This document shows positions 1 through 6,248 of a stretch of 7,558 bases of DNA, piece after piece. The notes under the pieces are model-generated. The model ran no database searches and was not told the DNA's origin. It saw only the letters and a program-made list of their open reading frames with translations. Source of the DNA: JBDSLU01 sp039916225 (GTDB lineage: Bacteria; Acidobacteriota; Vicinamibacteria; Vicinamibacterales; Vicinamibacteraceae). The stretch lies in contig JBDSLU010000192.1 of NCBI GenBank assembly GCA_039916225.1, positions 1-7,558 of the forward strand. Direction: 5' to 3'. The position numbers and the translations under genes are program-made. The number at the start of each line of letters is the position of its first letter. Position 1 is the stretch's first letter.

Positions 1-1558
1 TCCGCCGCGCATTGTCGTTGCGCGGGTTCAGTTCCAGCGACTTGCGGTAGTTGGCAATCGAGGCGTCCTTCAGGCCGGCGGCCATCTGCGCCTCGGCGAG
101 GCTGTCGTAGGCGTTGGCGTCAGCCGGATAGAGGTCGCGGTTCGCCTCGAAGACGGCCACCGCCTCCGCGGTCCGGCGTCCCGAGAGCAGGCTGTAGCCG
201 GCCTCGTTGAGGACGGGCGGACCGAAACCCTGAGCCCCGTCGCGCGCCATGGCTCGCGCGTGCCACGCGAGGGCGTCCTTGACGCCGCGCAGGCGAGTCA
301 GCAGATCGACGGTCGCGGCCGGCGATCGGGGGCGCGATACGAATCCCCGCCAGCCGTATTCCCTGGCCACGCTGTCGACGATCGCGTCGAAGAGCTGCGA
401 CCCGTTGTCGGAATTGGCCATGATCGCGACGCCGCTGCCGCTGTCCGCGAACGCCGTGAGGTAGGCGCGAAACCCTTCGTTGGCGCCATTGTGGCGGAAC
501 TGACGCGGCGCCGGACCGAGGCCGAACCCGAGGCCGACGCCCGGCTTCTGTTCCGTCAGCATCTGCGTGGTCATCGCTGGCGAGAGGACGCGCGACGACC
601 GGCCCGCCGAGGCCAGCGCCACTTCGACGGCGATGCGCGACAGATCGGATGGCGTCGTCCACAGTCCGGCCGGCGCCGTCTCGGGATAGACGTGCCAGCG
701 GCCTTCGACGCTGCGACCGTCCCCGTAGGTGCCGGTTGCGGCCTCGGCTTCTCGCGCCGCCGGCAGCGGCTGCTCGAAGGTGCTGTGCGCCAGGCCGAGC
801 GGCCGGATGACCGTGTCCCGCATGATCTCGGCGAACGGCTTGCGCAGCTGATCCACCATCATCAGCTGGACGATCGTCGTGCCGCCCCCGCTGTAGCGTT
901 CCTGCTCGCCTGGCGTCAGGTCGACGCGGACAGCGGCGGAGTTGGCCGGCGGCAGGCCGTCGAGCACTTGCACCAGTGTCGGCATCGGCTCGGTGCGCCG
1001 ATATCCGCGGAAGCCATGCACCGTCGTCCCGGCGGTGTGACTGAGCAGGCGGCGCAGCGTCACCTTCTCGACACGGGTGTACTCGTTGTCGGGCAGCTTC
1101 CACGAAATCAGCCGATCGTTGATGTTCCCGTCGAGGGTCCAACGGCCCTGCTCGACGAAGTGCAGCGCCGCCAGCGCCGTCACCGGCTTGCTGATCGAGG
1201 CAGCCTGGAACAGCGTCTCCGGCGTAACGGCATCGGCGCTACCCGACTGCTTGACGCCGTAGCCCTTGGCCCAGGCCAGCGCATGCCCGTCGAACACCGC
1301 GATGCTGAGGCCCGGGACCTGGTAGGTCTCCATCAGCTGCCGCAGCGTGAGGCGGAGCGGCGCCGCGCCGTCGATCTCGATCGGCGGCAGGCCCTCCTCG
1401 ACGCGGGCGAGCCGCTCGGCCTGCCCCGCCGACGCCACCCAACTGGTGGGCGATCGCGACTCCGCCGCTGAGCGGCTTGGCGTTTCCTGTCCGCTGAGCG
1501 CGGACGAGGCAGCAGCGGCACAGACCACGAAGAACAGCGTCGTCGATCTCGAGGCCAT
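1..1558 (-). CDS. Secreted serine hydrolase, beta-lactamase class C / S12 family, with C-terminal TPR repeats (3' end outside window)
   Basis: The frame reads without a stop from ATG at 1558 to the left edge, giving 519 codons. Residues 1-23 form a signal peptide with a hydrophobic core (LFFVVCAAAASSAL) and no proper lipobox, so export to the periplasm or outside is expected. The S12 fold follows at about 60-405. Visible motifs are S121-I-S-K124 (nucleophile and general base), Y222-S-G in the YxN position, and H356-N-G358 in the KTG position. The YSG and HNG forms are typical of S12 esterases, D-aminopeptidases and penicillin-binding-protein relatives rather than true AmpC, so antibiotic resistance should not be assumed. 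Residues 450-519 look like two TPR units, the second ending LELNP, and only a few C-terminal residues are probably missing. The gene is divergent from the AraC-type regulator. No clear Shine-Dalgarno precedes the ATG, so this start is the best guess rather than certain. The substrate is unknown. Confidence 0.9.
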   Translation of the reverse strand, partial: MASRSTTLFFVVCAAAASSALSGQETPSRSAAESRSPTSWVASAGQAERLARVEEGLPPIEIDGAAPLRLTLRQLMETYQVPGLSIAVFDGHALAWAKGYGVKQSGSADAVTPETLFQAASISKPVTALAALHFVEQGRWTLDGNINDRLISWKLPDNEYTRVEKVTLRRLLSHTAGTTVHGFRGYRRTEPMPTLVQVLDGLPPANSAAVRVDLTPGEQERYSGGGTTIVQLMMVDQLRKPFAEIMRDTVIRPLGLAHSTFEQPLPAAREAEAATGTYGDGRSVEGRWHVYPETAPAGLWTTPSDLSRIAVEVALASAGRSSRVLSPAMTTQMLTEQKPGVGLGFGLGPAPRQFRHNGANEGFRAYLTAFADSGSGVAIMANSDNGSQLFDAIVDSVAREYGWRGFVSRPRSPAATVDLLTRLRGVKDALAWHARAMARDGAQGFGPPVLNEAGYSLLSGRRTAEAVAVFEANRDLYPADANAYDSLAEAQMAAGLKDASIANYRKSLELNPRNDNARR

Positions 1559-1563
1559 CCAGG

Positions 1564-1620
1564 CGTTTGACGGAGGTCGGGGGCCAGCGGTTGCTTCTGC
1601 CGTAGACGAACGGTCAAACG
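1564..1620. repeat. Inverted repeat, candidate operator for the adjacent AraC-type regulator
   Basis: CGTTTGACGG at 1564-1573 is repeated in inverted orientation at 1611-1620 (CGGTCAAACG). Nine of ten positions match, and the arms are 37 nt apart. One arm lies 5 nt upstream of the serine hydrolase ATG. The other lies in the spacer of the candidate regulator promoter. Paired sites in a divergent promoter are common for AraC-family proteins. That this regulator binds them is inference, and the half-sites are inverted rather than the direct repeats AraC itself uses. Confidence 0.4.
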
Positions 1621-1633
1621 GGCCGCGCACAAT
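1603..1633 (+). promoter_or_regulatory. Possible sigma-70-type promoter of the AraC-type regulator gene
   Basis: TAGACG at 1603-1608 matches the -35 consensus at 4 of 6 positions. CACAAT at 1628-1633 matches the -10 consensus at 4 of 6. The spacer is 19 nt, longer than ideal. A start near 1640 would give a leader of roughly 27 nt holding the hairpin at 1643-1662. This is pattern matching in GC-rich DNA and is weak. Confidence 0.25.
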
Positions 1634-1642
1634 CGCAGGTAG

Positions 1643-1662
1643 CCTCCCCAAGGGGACGGAGG
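1643..1662 (+). promoter_or_regulatory. Shine-Dalgarno of the AraC-type gene inside a potential hairpin
   Basis: GGAGG at 1658-1662 lies 4 nt before the ATG at 1667 and is the evident ribosome-binding site. CCTCC at 1643-1647 is its exact complement, 10 nt upstream. In between, CC/GG bases could lengthen the pairing. In the folded form the ribosome-binding site would be hidden. Whether the hairpin forms in vivo is unknown. Confidence 0.35.
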
Positions 1663-1666
1663 AGTC

Positions 1667-2506
1667 ATGACCATTGTCGACCAGGCCATCTGGATCATCG
1701 AACGCAATTCGGCCGCGCCGCTGGCGCTGCCCGGCATCGCCCGAGCCTGCGGCGTCTCGCGCGCGCACCTCGCCAACGCCTTCGGGACGACGACCGGCCG
1801 GTCGCTGATGCGCTACGTGCGCGGCCGGCGCCTCAGCGCGGCGGCGCGCCGGCTGGCCGACGGGGCCCGGGACATCCTGGCGGTCGCCATCGACAGCGGC
1901 TACGGGTCGCACGAGGCCTTCACGCGGGCCTTCCGCGACCAGTTCGGCCACACCCCCGAACAGGTGCGCACGCGAGGCACGGTCGACGGCCTGACGCTCG
2001 TCGAACCGCTGCCCCTGAAGGCGCCGTCGCTCACCGACCTGGAGCCGCCGAGGCTGGTCGCCGAGGCTGGGCTCCGCGTCGTCGGGCTGGCCGAGGTCTG
2101 CTCGTTCGACAGCAGCCTGACGATCCCGGCGCAATGGCAGCGGTTCATGGAGCTGTACGACGCGATTTCCGCCAGGCTCGAGCGGATGCCGGTCGGCATC
2201 AGCGAAATGGCCGACGACGACGGCGAGTTCCGCTACGTCTGCGGCGCGGAGGTCACACGATTCGAGCGGACGCCGGACGGCCTGATCGAGCTCGAGATCG
2301 CCCCGCGCGAGTACGCGGTGTTCGAGCATCGCGGTCACGTCTCCACGATCTACGACACCTACGCGGCGATCTGGAACCAGGCCCTCCCGGCGATGGGTCG
2401 CGTCGTCGCCGACGCCCCGATCGTCGAGCGTCACAACGCGGCGTTCGATCCGGGGACGGGCGAAGGTGGCCTCACCCTGTGGATTCCGCTGGAGGCCGAC
2501 CGATGA
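1667..2506 (+). CDS. AraC-family transcriptional regulator with GyrI-like effector-binding domain
   Basis: This 279-residue protein has the Rob-like order: DNA-binding domain first, ligand domain second. Two helix-turn-helix units lie at about 20-43 (IARACGVSRAHLANAF) and 69-95 (ILAVAIDSGYGSHEAFTRAF, then FGHTP), matching the AraC/XylS signature. Residues about 128-277 fit the GyrI-like / AraC effector-binding fold. This includes the EYAVFEHRGHVSTIYDTY stretch, the IWNQALP helix and E254 in VERHNAAFD, at the position of the acidic residue that contacts cationic ligands in BmrR/Rob-type domains. It probably acts in the cytoplasm as an activator responding to a small hydrophobic or cationic compound. 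An in-frame TAG at 1640-1642 and the SD at 1658-1662 fix the start at 1667. It is divergent from the serine hydrolase and overlaps the next gene by 4 nt. Family confidence is high; ligand and targets are unknown. Confidence 0.92.
   Translation: MTIVDQAIWIIERNSAAPLALPGIARACGVSRAHLANAFGTTTGRSLMRYVRGRRLSAAARRLADGARDILAVAIDSGYGSHEAFTRAFRDQFGHTPEQVRTRGTVDGLTLVEPLPLKAPSLTDLEPPRLVAEAGLRVVGLAEVCSFDSSLTIPAQWQRFMELYDAISARLERMPVGISEMADDDGEFRYVCGAEVTRFERTPDGLIELEIAPREYAVFEHRGHVSTIYDTYAAIWNQALPAMGRVVADAPIVERHNAAFDPGTGEGGLTLWIPLEADR
2491..2506 (+). promoter_or_regulatory. Shine-Dalgarno and ATGA stop/start overlap that set the methyltransferase start
   Basis: GGAGG at 2491-2495 lies 7 nt before ATG at 2503, and the ATG shares bases with the regulator's TGA stop at 2504-2506. 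This strong SD and the ATGA overlap argue for translational coupling. They also argue against the much earlier in-frame ATG at 2134, which would put 123 Arg-rich codons on top of the regulator gene. Confidence 0.8.
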
Positions 2507-3123
2507 GCGCGTCCCGGAGACGCGTGTCGAGTGAGGTGCGCGCCAGCAACCGCCGGACGATCGCCTCCTACGAGCGCTACGCGCGTGACTACGCCCGGCT
2601 CGTGGCGCCGGTGCCCTCGCCGGCCGACGAGGCCGCGTTGCGGCGGCTGGCCGCGGCGGTCCCCGGCGGGGCCCGGATCCTCGAGATCGGCTCGGGTCCG
2701 GGACGCGAGGCCGACTTCCTCGAGTCGCTGGGCCTCAGGGTCCGCCGCACCGATGCCACCCGCGCGTTCCTCGCCCTTCAGGCCAGGCGCGGCAAGCGAG
2801 GCACGCTGCTGAACGTGCTGACGGATCGCCTGGGTGGGCCCTACGACGGCATCCTGGCCATGTGCGTGCTGATCCACGTCGATCGCGATCACACCGATCT
2901 GGTCTTGCGGAAGATCGCCCGCGCGCTACGTCGCCGCGGCGTGTTCCTGGTGTCGGTGCGGCGCGGCCGCGGCGAGACCACCGGCGACTACCACACCATC
3001 TACTGGCAGCGGCCCGCCTTCGCGGCGCGGCTCGAAGCCGCCGGCCTGCGCGTCACGTGGCAGGCGCGCAGCGTCGACAGCGACGGCGATCCCTGGCTGA
3101 CGTTCCTGGCCGTCAAGTCGTAA
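2503..3123 (+). CDS. Class I SAM-dependent methyltransferase, small-molecule type
   Basis: This 206-residue cytoplasmic protein has no signal peptide or membrane segment. An N-terminal helix with the RRTIASYERYARDYA pattern, common in Methyltransf_11/25-type enzymes, comes first. Motif I follows at 59-67 (ILEIGSGPG), the SAM-binding glycine loop, then the strand ending in acidic D84 (RRTDAT). The motif IV region at about 114-126 (YDGILAMCVLIHV) and the post-IV helix and strand (LRKIARALRRRGVFLVSV) complete the core. The C-terminus (about 180-205) ends in the GLRVTW / WLTFLAVK strands usual for the fold. The size fits a complete, minimal Rossmann methyltransferase. It is translationally coupled to the AraC-type regulator and so probably co-expressed with it. 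The substrate cannot be read from sequence. A role in modifying or detoxifying the regulator's ligand is only a guess from the pairing. Confidence 0.88.
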   Translation: MSASRRRVSSEVRASNRRTIASYERYARDYARLVAPVPSPADEAALRRLAAAVPGGARILEIGSGPGREADFLESLGLRVRRTDATRAFLALQARRGKRGTLLNVLTDRLGGPYDGILAMCVLIHVDRDHTDLVLRKIARALRRRGVFLVSVRRGRGETTGDYHTIYWQRPAFAARLEAAGLRVTWQARSVDSDGDPWLTFLAVKS

Positions 3124-3126
3124 CGA

Positions 3127-3142
3127 CTGGCGGCGCCGCCAG
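3127..3142 (+). terminator. Perfect 16-nt palindrome, possible weak terminator after the methyltransferase gene
   Basis: CTGGCGGC at 3127-3134 is followed directly by its reverse complement GCCGCCAG, starting 3 nt after the methyltransferase stop. As RNA it would give a 6-bp GC-rich stem with a GCGC loop. There is no T-run, only a pyrimidine-rich CTCGTCTCC. It could separate the regulator operon from the beta-helix gene, or be a binding site for a dimeric protein. Confidence 0.35.
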
Positions 3143-3178
3143 ACTCGTCTCCGCGGCAGCGTGAGATGATCGCCGGCC
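3143..3178 (+). promoter_or_regulatory. Short leader of the beta-helix gene with a possible -10-like box
   Basis: GATGAT at 3165-3170 resembles a -10 box at 4 of 6 positions and lies 8 nt before the ATG at 3179. That arrangement would suit a leaderless or nearly leaderless transcript. No good -35 box and no Shine-Dalgarno are visible. Transcription from upstream through the palindrome is the alternative. Confidence 0.18.
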
Positions 3179-6100
3179 ATGCACTGTGGACGCGCCGTTG
3201 CTCTGGCCTGGCTGACGATGACCGCTCCGGCCTGGGCCGGCCCCTCGATCTACCTGACCGCTCCCGACGATCCGAAAGCCATCACGGTTCGCGCGACGGG
3301 CGACGGCGCGACGGACGACAGCGCCGCGATTCAGCAGGCCCTCGATGCGGCCTCGAACCGAGGGGCCGGCGGCATCGTCTACCTGCCGTCGGGCCGTTTC
3401 CGGCTGACACGCACCATCTACGTCTGGCCGGGCGTGCGGCTGCTCGGGGTCGGGCCGACGCGTCCGGTGCTGATGCTGGCCGAGAAGACGCCCGGCTTCC
3501 AGGACGGCGTCAAGAACATGGTGATCTTCGCCGGCCGCGGCGTCGAGCCGCCGCCCCCGGCCTTTGCCCGCAAGCCGCCGTTCCCGCCGCCCGGCAGCGT
3601 GCCGTTCAACGACAACATCGCCGACGGCAACCCGGGCACCTTCTATCCGGCGATGGCCAACATCGACATCGCCATCGGCCCAGGCAACGAGGCACCGCGG
3701 CGCTTCGCTTCCACGCCGCCCAGCACGCCTACCTGGCGCACATGGACTTCGATCTGGGGACCGCCTTCGCCGGCGTCTACATGGTCGGCAACTATGGCGC
3801 CGACCTGCACTTCCGCGGCGGACGCTACGGCATCGTCACCGAGAAGCCGTCGCCGGCCTGGTCGTTCACGCTGGTCGACAGCACCTTCGAGGGCCAGCGC
3901 GACGCTGGCATCCGCGAGCACGAGGCCGGGCTCACGCTGCTCAGCGTCTCGTTCAAGGACGTGCCGGTCGGCATCGAGATCGACCGCGGCTACGGCGACT
4001 GGCTCTACGGACAGCGCGTCCGTTTCGAGAACGTCTCGAAGGCCGGCGTCATCGTCTCGAACGAGGACAACCCGTACACCCAGGTCAGTTTCGACGACGC
4101 GAGCGCGACCAGCACGCCGGTCTTCGCGCGCTTCCGCGACAGCGGCAAGACCGTCGGCCGGACCGGCAGCTACACGGTCAAGGCGTTCACCCATGGCCTG
4201 ACGCTACCGGCGGCAGGAGCGATGGGCCGCTACGAGACACGCTTCGACGCCCAGCCGCTGTCCAGCCTGCCCGAGCCGACGACCGGTCCGCCTGTCATCC
4301 GCGCGCTGCCGCCCACGGCACAGTGGGTCAACGTCCGATCGCTGGGGGTCATGGGCGACAACAAGACCGACGACACCGCGGCGCTGAAGGCCGCCATCGA
4401 CGCGCATCGCGTGCTCTACTTCCCGAGCGGCTTCTACCAGGTCACCGACACGCTGCTGTTGAAGCCGGACACGGTGCTGATCGGTCTGCATCCGAGCACC
4501 ACGCAGATCGTCCTGCCTGACGGGACCAAGGGCTACCAGGGCGTCGGCGCGCCGAAGGCGCTGATCGAGACACCCACGGGCGGCGACAACATCGTCGTCG
4601 GGCTCGGCCTGTTCACCGGCGGCGTCAACCCGCGGGCGACGGCGCTGCTCTGGAAGTCGGGCGCGGCCTCGCTGGTCGACGACGTCAAGATCCAGGGCGG
4701 CCACGGCACGTTCCTGCCGGACGGGACGCGCTTCGACCCATACGATCCGTACCACGCCGGCGACAAGGATCCGCGCAAGCGCTGGGACGCGCAGTACCAC
4801 AGCATCTGGGTCACCGACGGCGGCGGCGGGACGTTCGCCAACGTGTGGAGCGTCAACACCTACGCGCAGTCCGGCTTCTACGTCTCGGACACGACGACGC
4901 CGGGCCGCATCCTGCAGCTCTCCGCCGAGCACCACGGCCGGGTCGAGATCGGCCTGAACCGGGTCGAGAACTGGGAGTTGCACGCGCCCCAGACCGAGGA
5001 GGAAGCGGGCGAGAGCGCGGAGGCGCTCAGCCTCGACATCCGCAACGCGCGCAACATCCTGGTCACCAACTACCACGGCTACCGCGTCACCCGCACCTTC
5101 AAGCCGGCGCCGATGGCCGTCCGCCTCGAGCACGTGTCCGGCATCCGCTTCCGCAACGTCCACGTCAACGCCGAGAGCGGCCTCGCCGCCTGCGACGCGG
5201 CCGGCTGCACGACCATGCTGCGCGCCAGCAAGTTCCCCTACGAGAACGCCATCGTCGACGTGACGCGCGGCGTGCAGGTGCGCGAGCGGGAGTTCGCCGT
5301 GCTCGACATCGGGTCGGCTTCGACACCGCTGCCGAAGCCGACGCCGCCACAGCCCTCGAAGGTGACCACGCTCGCCGACGGGTTCTGGTCGATCTCCGGC
5401 GGTGCCGTCGGGCCTGACGGCAAGCTCTGGTTCGTCGAACGCAGATTCCACCGCATCCACGGGTGGAGCGCCGCGGACGGCCTGACCATGGAGCGCGACG
5501 CCAGCCTCGATCCCGTCAATCTGGCCGTGGACAAGGCGGGCAACGTGCTGGTGCTCTCCACCGATGGTCCGGAGGGAACGGTCTACAGCTTCACGCCCGG
5601 CTCGCCGGAAACCCAGATGACCGTGATCGCGCCGACGCCGACCGGCGCCCAGCCGGCCACCACGATCGCCATTCCGGCCAACTACTGGAACAACGGCGAG
5701 TTCACGGATCGCTACGATCCGAAGACCGACCACTTCACGACCCTGGCCGAGATGTTCGCGCGCGACCTCGGCACCGCCACGGTGCGGCACTACGTCTCAC
5801 CCGATGGCACACTCGCCCTGCCCGCCTATCGCACGTTCCAGCAGGGGCCAGGCTGGCGTTGGTCGAACGCCATGCAGACCTACGGCTTCATCACCGCCAC
5901 GCCCGGCGCCCGCGTGTTCGTCACCAACGGATCCGAGTTCAAGACCTACAGCGGCGTGCTCGGCGCCGGCGGCGCGATCACCGACCTGAAGCCGTTCGCC
6001 AATCGAGGCGGCGAAAGCGTCGCGGTCGGCGCGGACGGACGCGTCTACGTCGCCAACGGCCAGGTGTTCGTCTACGCGCCGGACGGCAAGGAGGTTGGCC

Positions 6101-6204
6101 GGATCGACGTGCCCGAGCGGCCGCTCCAGCTCCTCTTCGGCGGCAAGGACAAGCGGACGCTGTTCATCCTGACCCACCACGCGCTCTACTCCACGCAGCC
6201 GTAA
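3179..6204 (+). CDS. Exported two-domain pectate-lyase-3 / GH55-like beta-helix protein fused to an SMP-30/NHL-like beta-propeller; interrupted by a frameshift
   Basis: One ancestral gene is spread over two frames. From ATG 3179 (in-frame TGA at 3167-3169 just upstream) the frame encodes a signal peptide (about 1-21, ending APAWA) and a first pectate_lyase_3 domain opening with GDGATDDSAAIQQALDAA. It continues through MANIDIAIGPGNE, near 3691. The homologous text then resumes one frame over (AALRFHAAQHAYLAHMDF) and runs to the stop at 6202-6204. Restoring one base gives 1008 residues. A second domain starts near residue 381 (SLGVMGDNKTDDTAALKAAI), and the tandem beta-helices recall GH55. A Pro-rich linker (PLPKPTPPQP) leads to a propeller from about 727, ending PERPLQLLFGGKDKRTLFIL as in SMP-30/gluconolactonase proteins. 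Likely role: binding or cleaving polysaccharide outside the cytoplasm; substrate and catalytic residues not assigned. An ATG at 3166 in the downstream frame gives an uninterrupted 1012-codon reading, but its first ~175 residues are Arg/Gly-rich nonsense. Confidence 0.82.
3689..3695 (+). other. Frameshift site: apparent one-base deletion in the beta-helix gene
   Basis: Upstream, the sensible protein ends ...AIGPGNE in the frame of 3179. Downstream, the sensible protein begins TAALRFHAAQHAY in the frame of 3694. Adding one base within GAGGC (for example a third G) joins them as GNEGTAALRF without extra or missing residues. Both wrong-frame extensions turn into Ser/Thr/Arg-rich or Arg/Gly-rich text typical of out-of-frame GC-rich DNA. 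No X XXY YYZ slippery heptamer is present, so programmed slippage is unlikely. Real mutation and sequencing error in a G-run cannot be told apart here. Confidence 0.8.
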
Positions 6205-6217
6205 GGGACGCGGCCAG

Positions 6218-6248
6218 GCGGTTCCACAGCAACGGCCGCCGGAACCGC
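6218..6248. terminator. Stem-loop between convergent genes, probable bidirectional terminator
   Basis: GCGGTTCC at 6218-6225 and GGAACCGC at 6241-6248 are perfect reverse complements around a 15-nt loop. The stem starts 13 nt after the beta-helix gene stop. Its other arm touches the last base of the M24 peptidase stop codon (TAG at 6250-6248, minus strand). Position between convergent genes suits a shared terminator. No T-tract follows on either strand, so it would be a weak or non-canonical one. Confidence 0.5.

Larger units (their letters stand above)
1559..1666. promoter_or_regulatory. Divergent intergenic control region between serine hydrolase and AraC-type regulator
   Basis: This 108-bp gap separates two genes transcribed away from each other, so both promoters should lie here or just inside the genes. 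It contains the inverted repeat at 1564-1620, a candidate promoter for the regulator at 1603-1633, and an SD-containing hairpin at 1643-1662. On the minus strand a TTGACC -35-like hexamer occurs at 1617-1612, but nothing resembling a -10 box sits at the right distance. No serine hydrolase promoter is therefore called. Confidence 0.6.

Noticed and set aside
120..1142. Minus-strand ORF of 340 codons
   Set aside because: It is a different frame on the same strand as the serine hydrolase. Its Arg-rich, motif-free protein is a by-product of GC-rich codons.
260..1471. Long plus-strand ORF of 403 codons
   Set aside because: It lies antisense to the serine hydrolase, whose frame carries SISK, YSG and HNG motifs. 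Its translation is Arg/Ala-rich with no recognisable domain.
2134..2502. N-terminal extension of the methyltransferase
   Set aside because: The in-frame upstream ATG at 2134 would overlap the regulator by over 370 nt and encode Arg-rich text. The SD and ATGA at 2491-2506 mark the true start.
3683..3705. Programmed -1 ribosomal frameshift instead of a mutation
   Set aside because: No slippery heptamer and no spaced downstream hairpin were recognised, and exported enzymes of this type are not known to use recoding.
4204..5790. Minus-strand ORF of 528 codons opposite the beta-helix gene
   Set aside because: It is antisense to a clear beta-helix/propeller coding frame. The Val/Asp/Arg-rich translation has no family signature.
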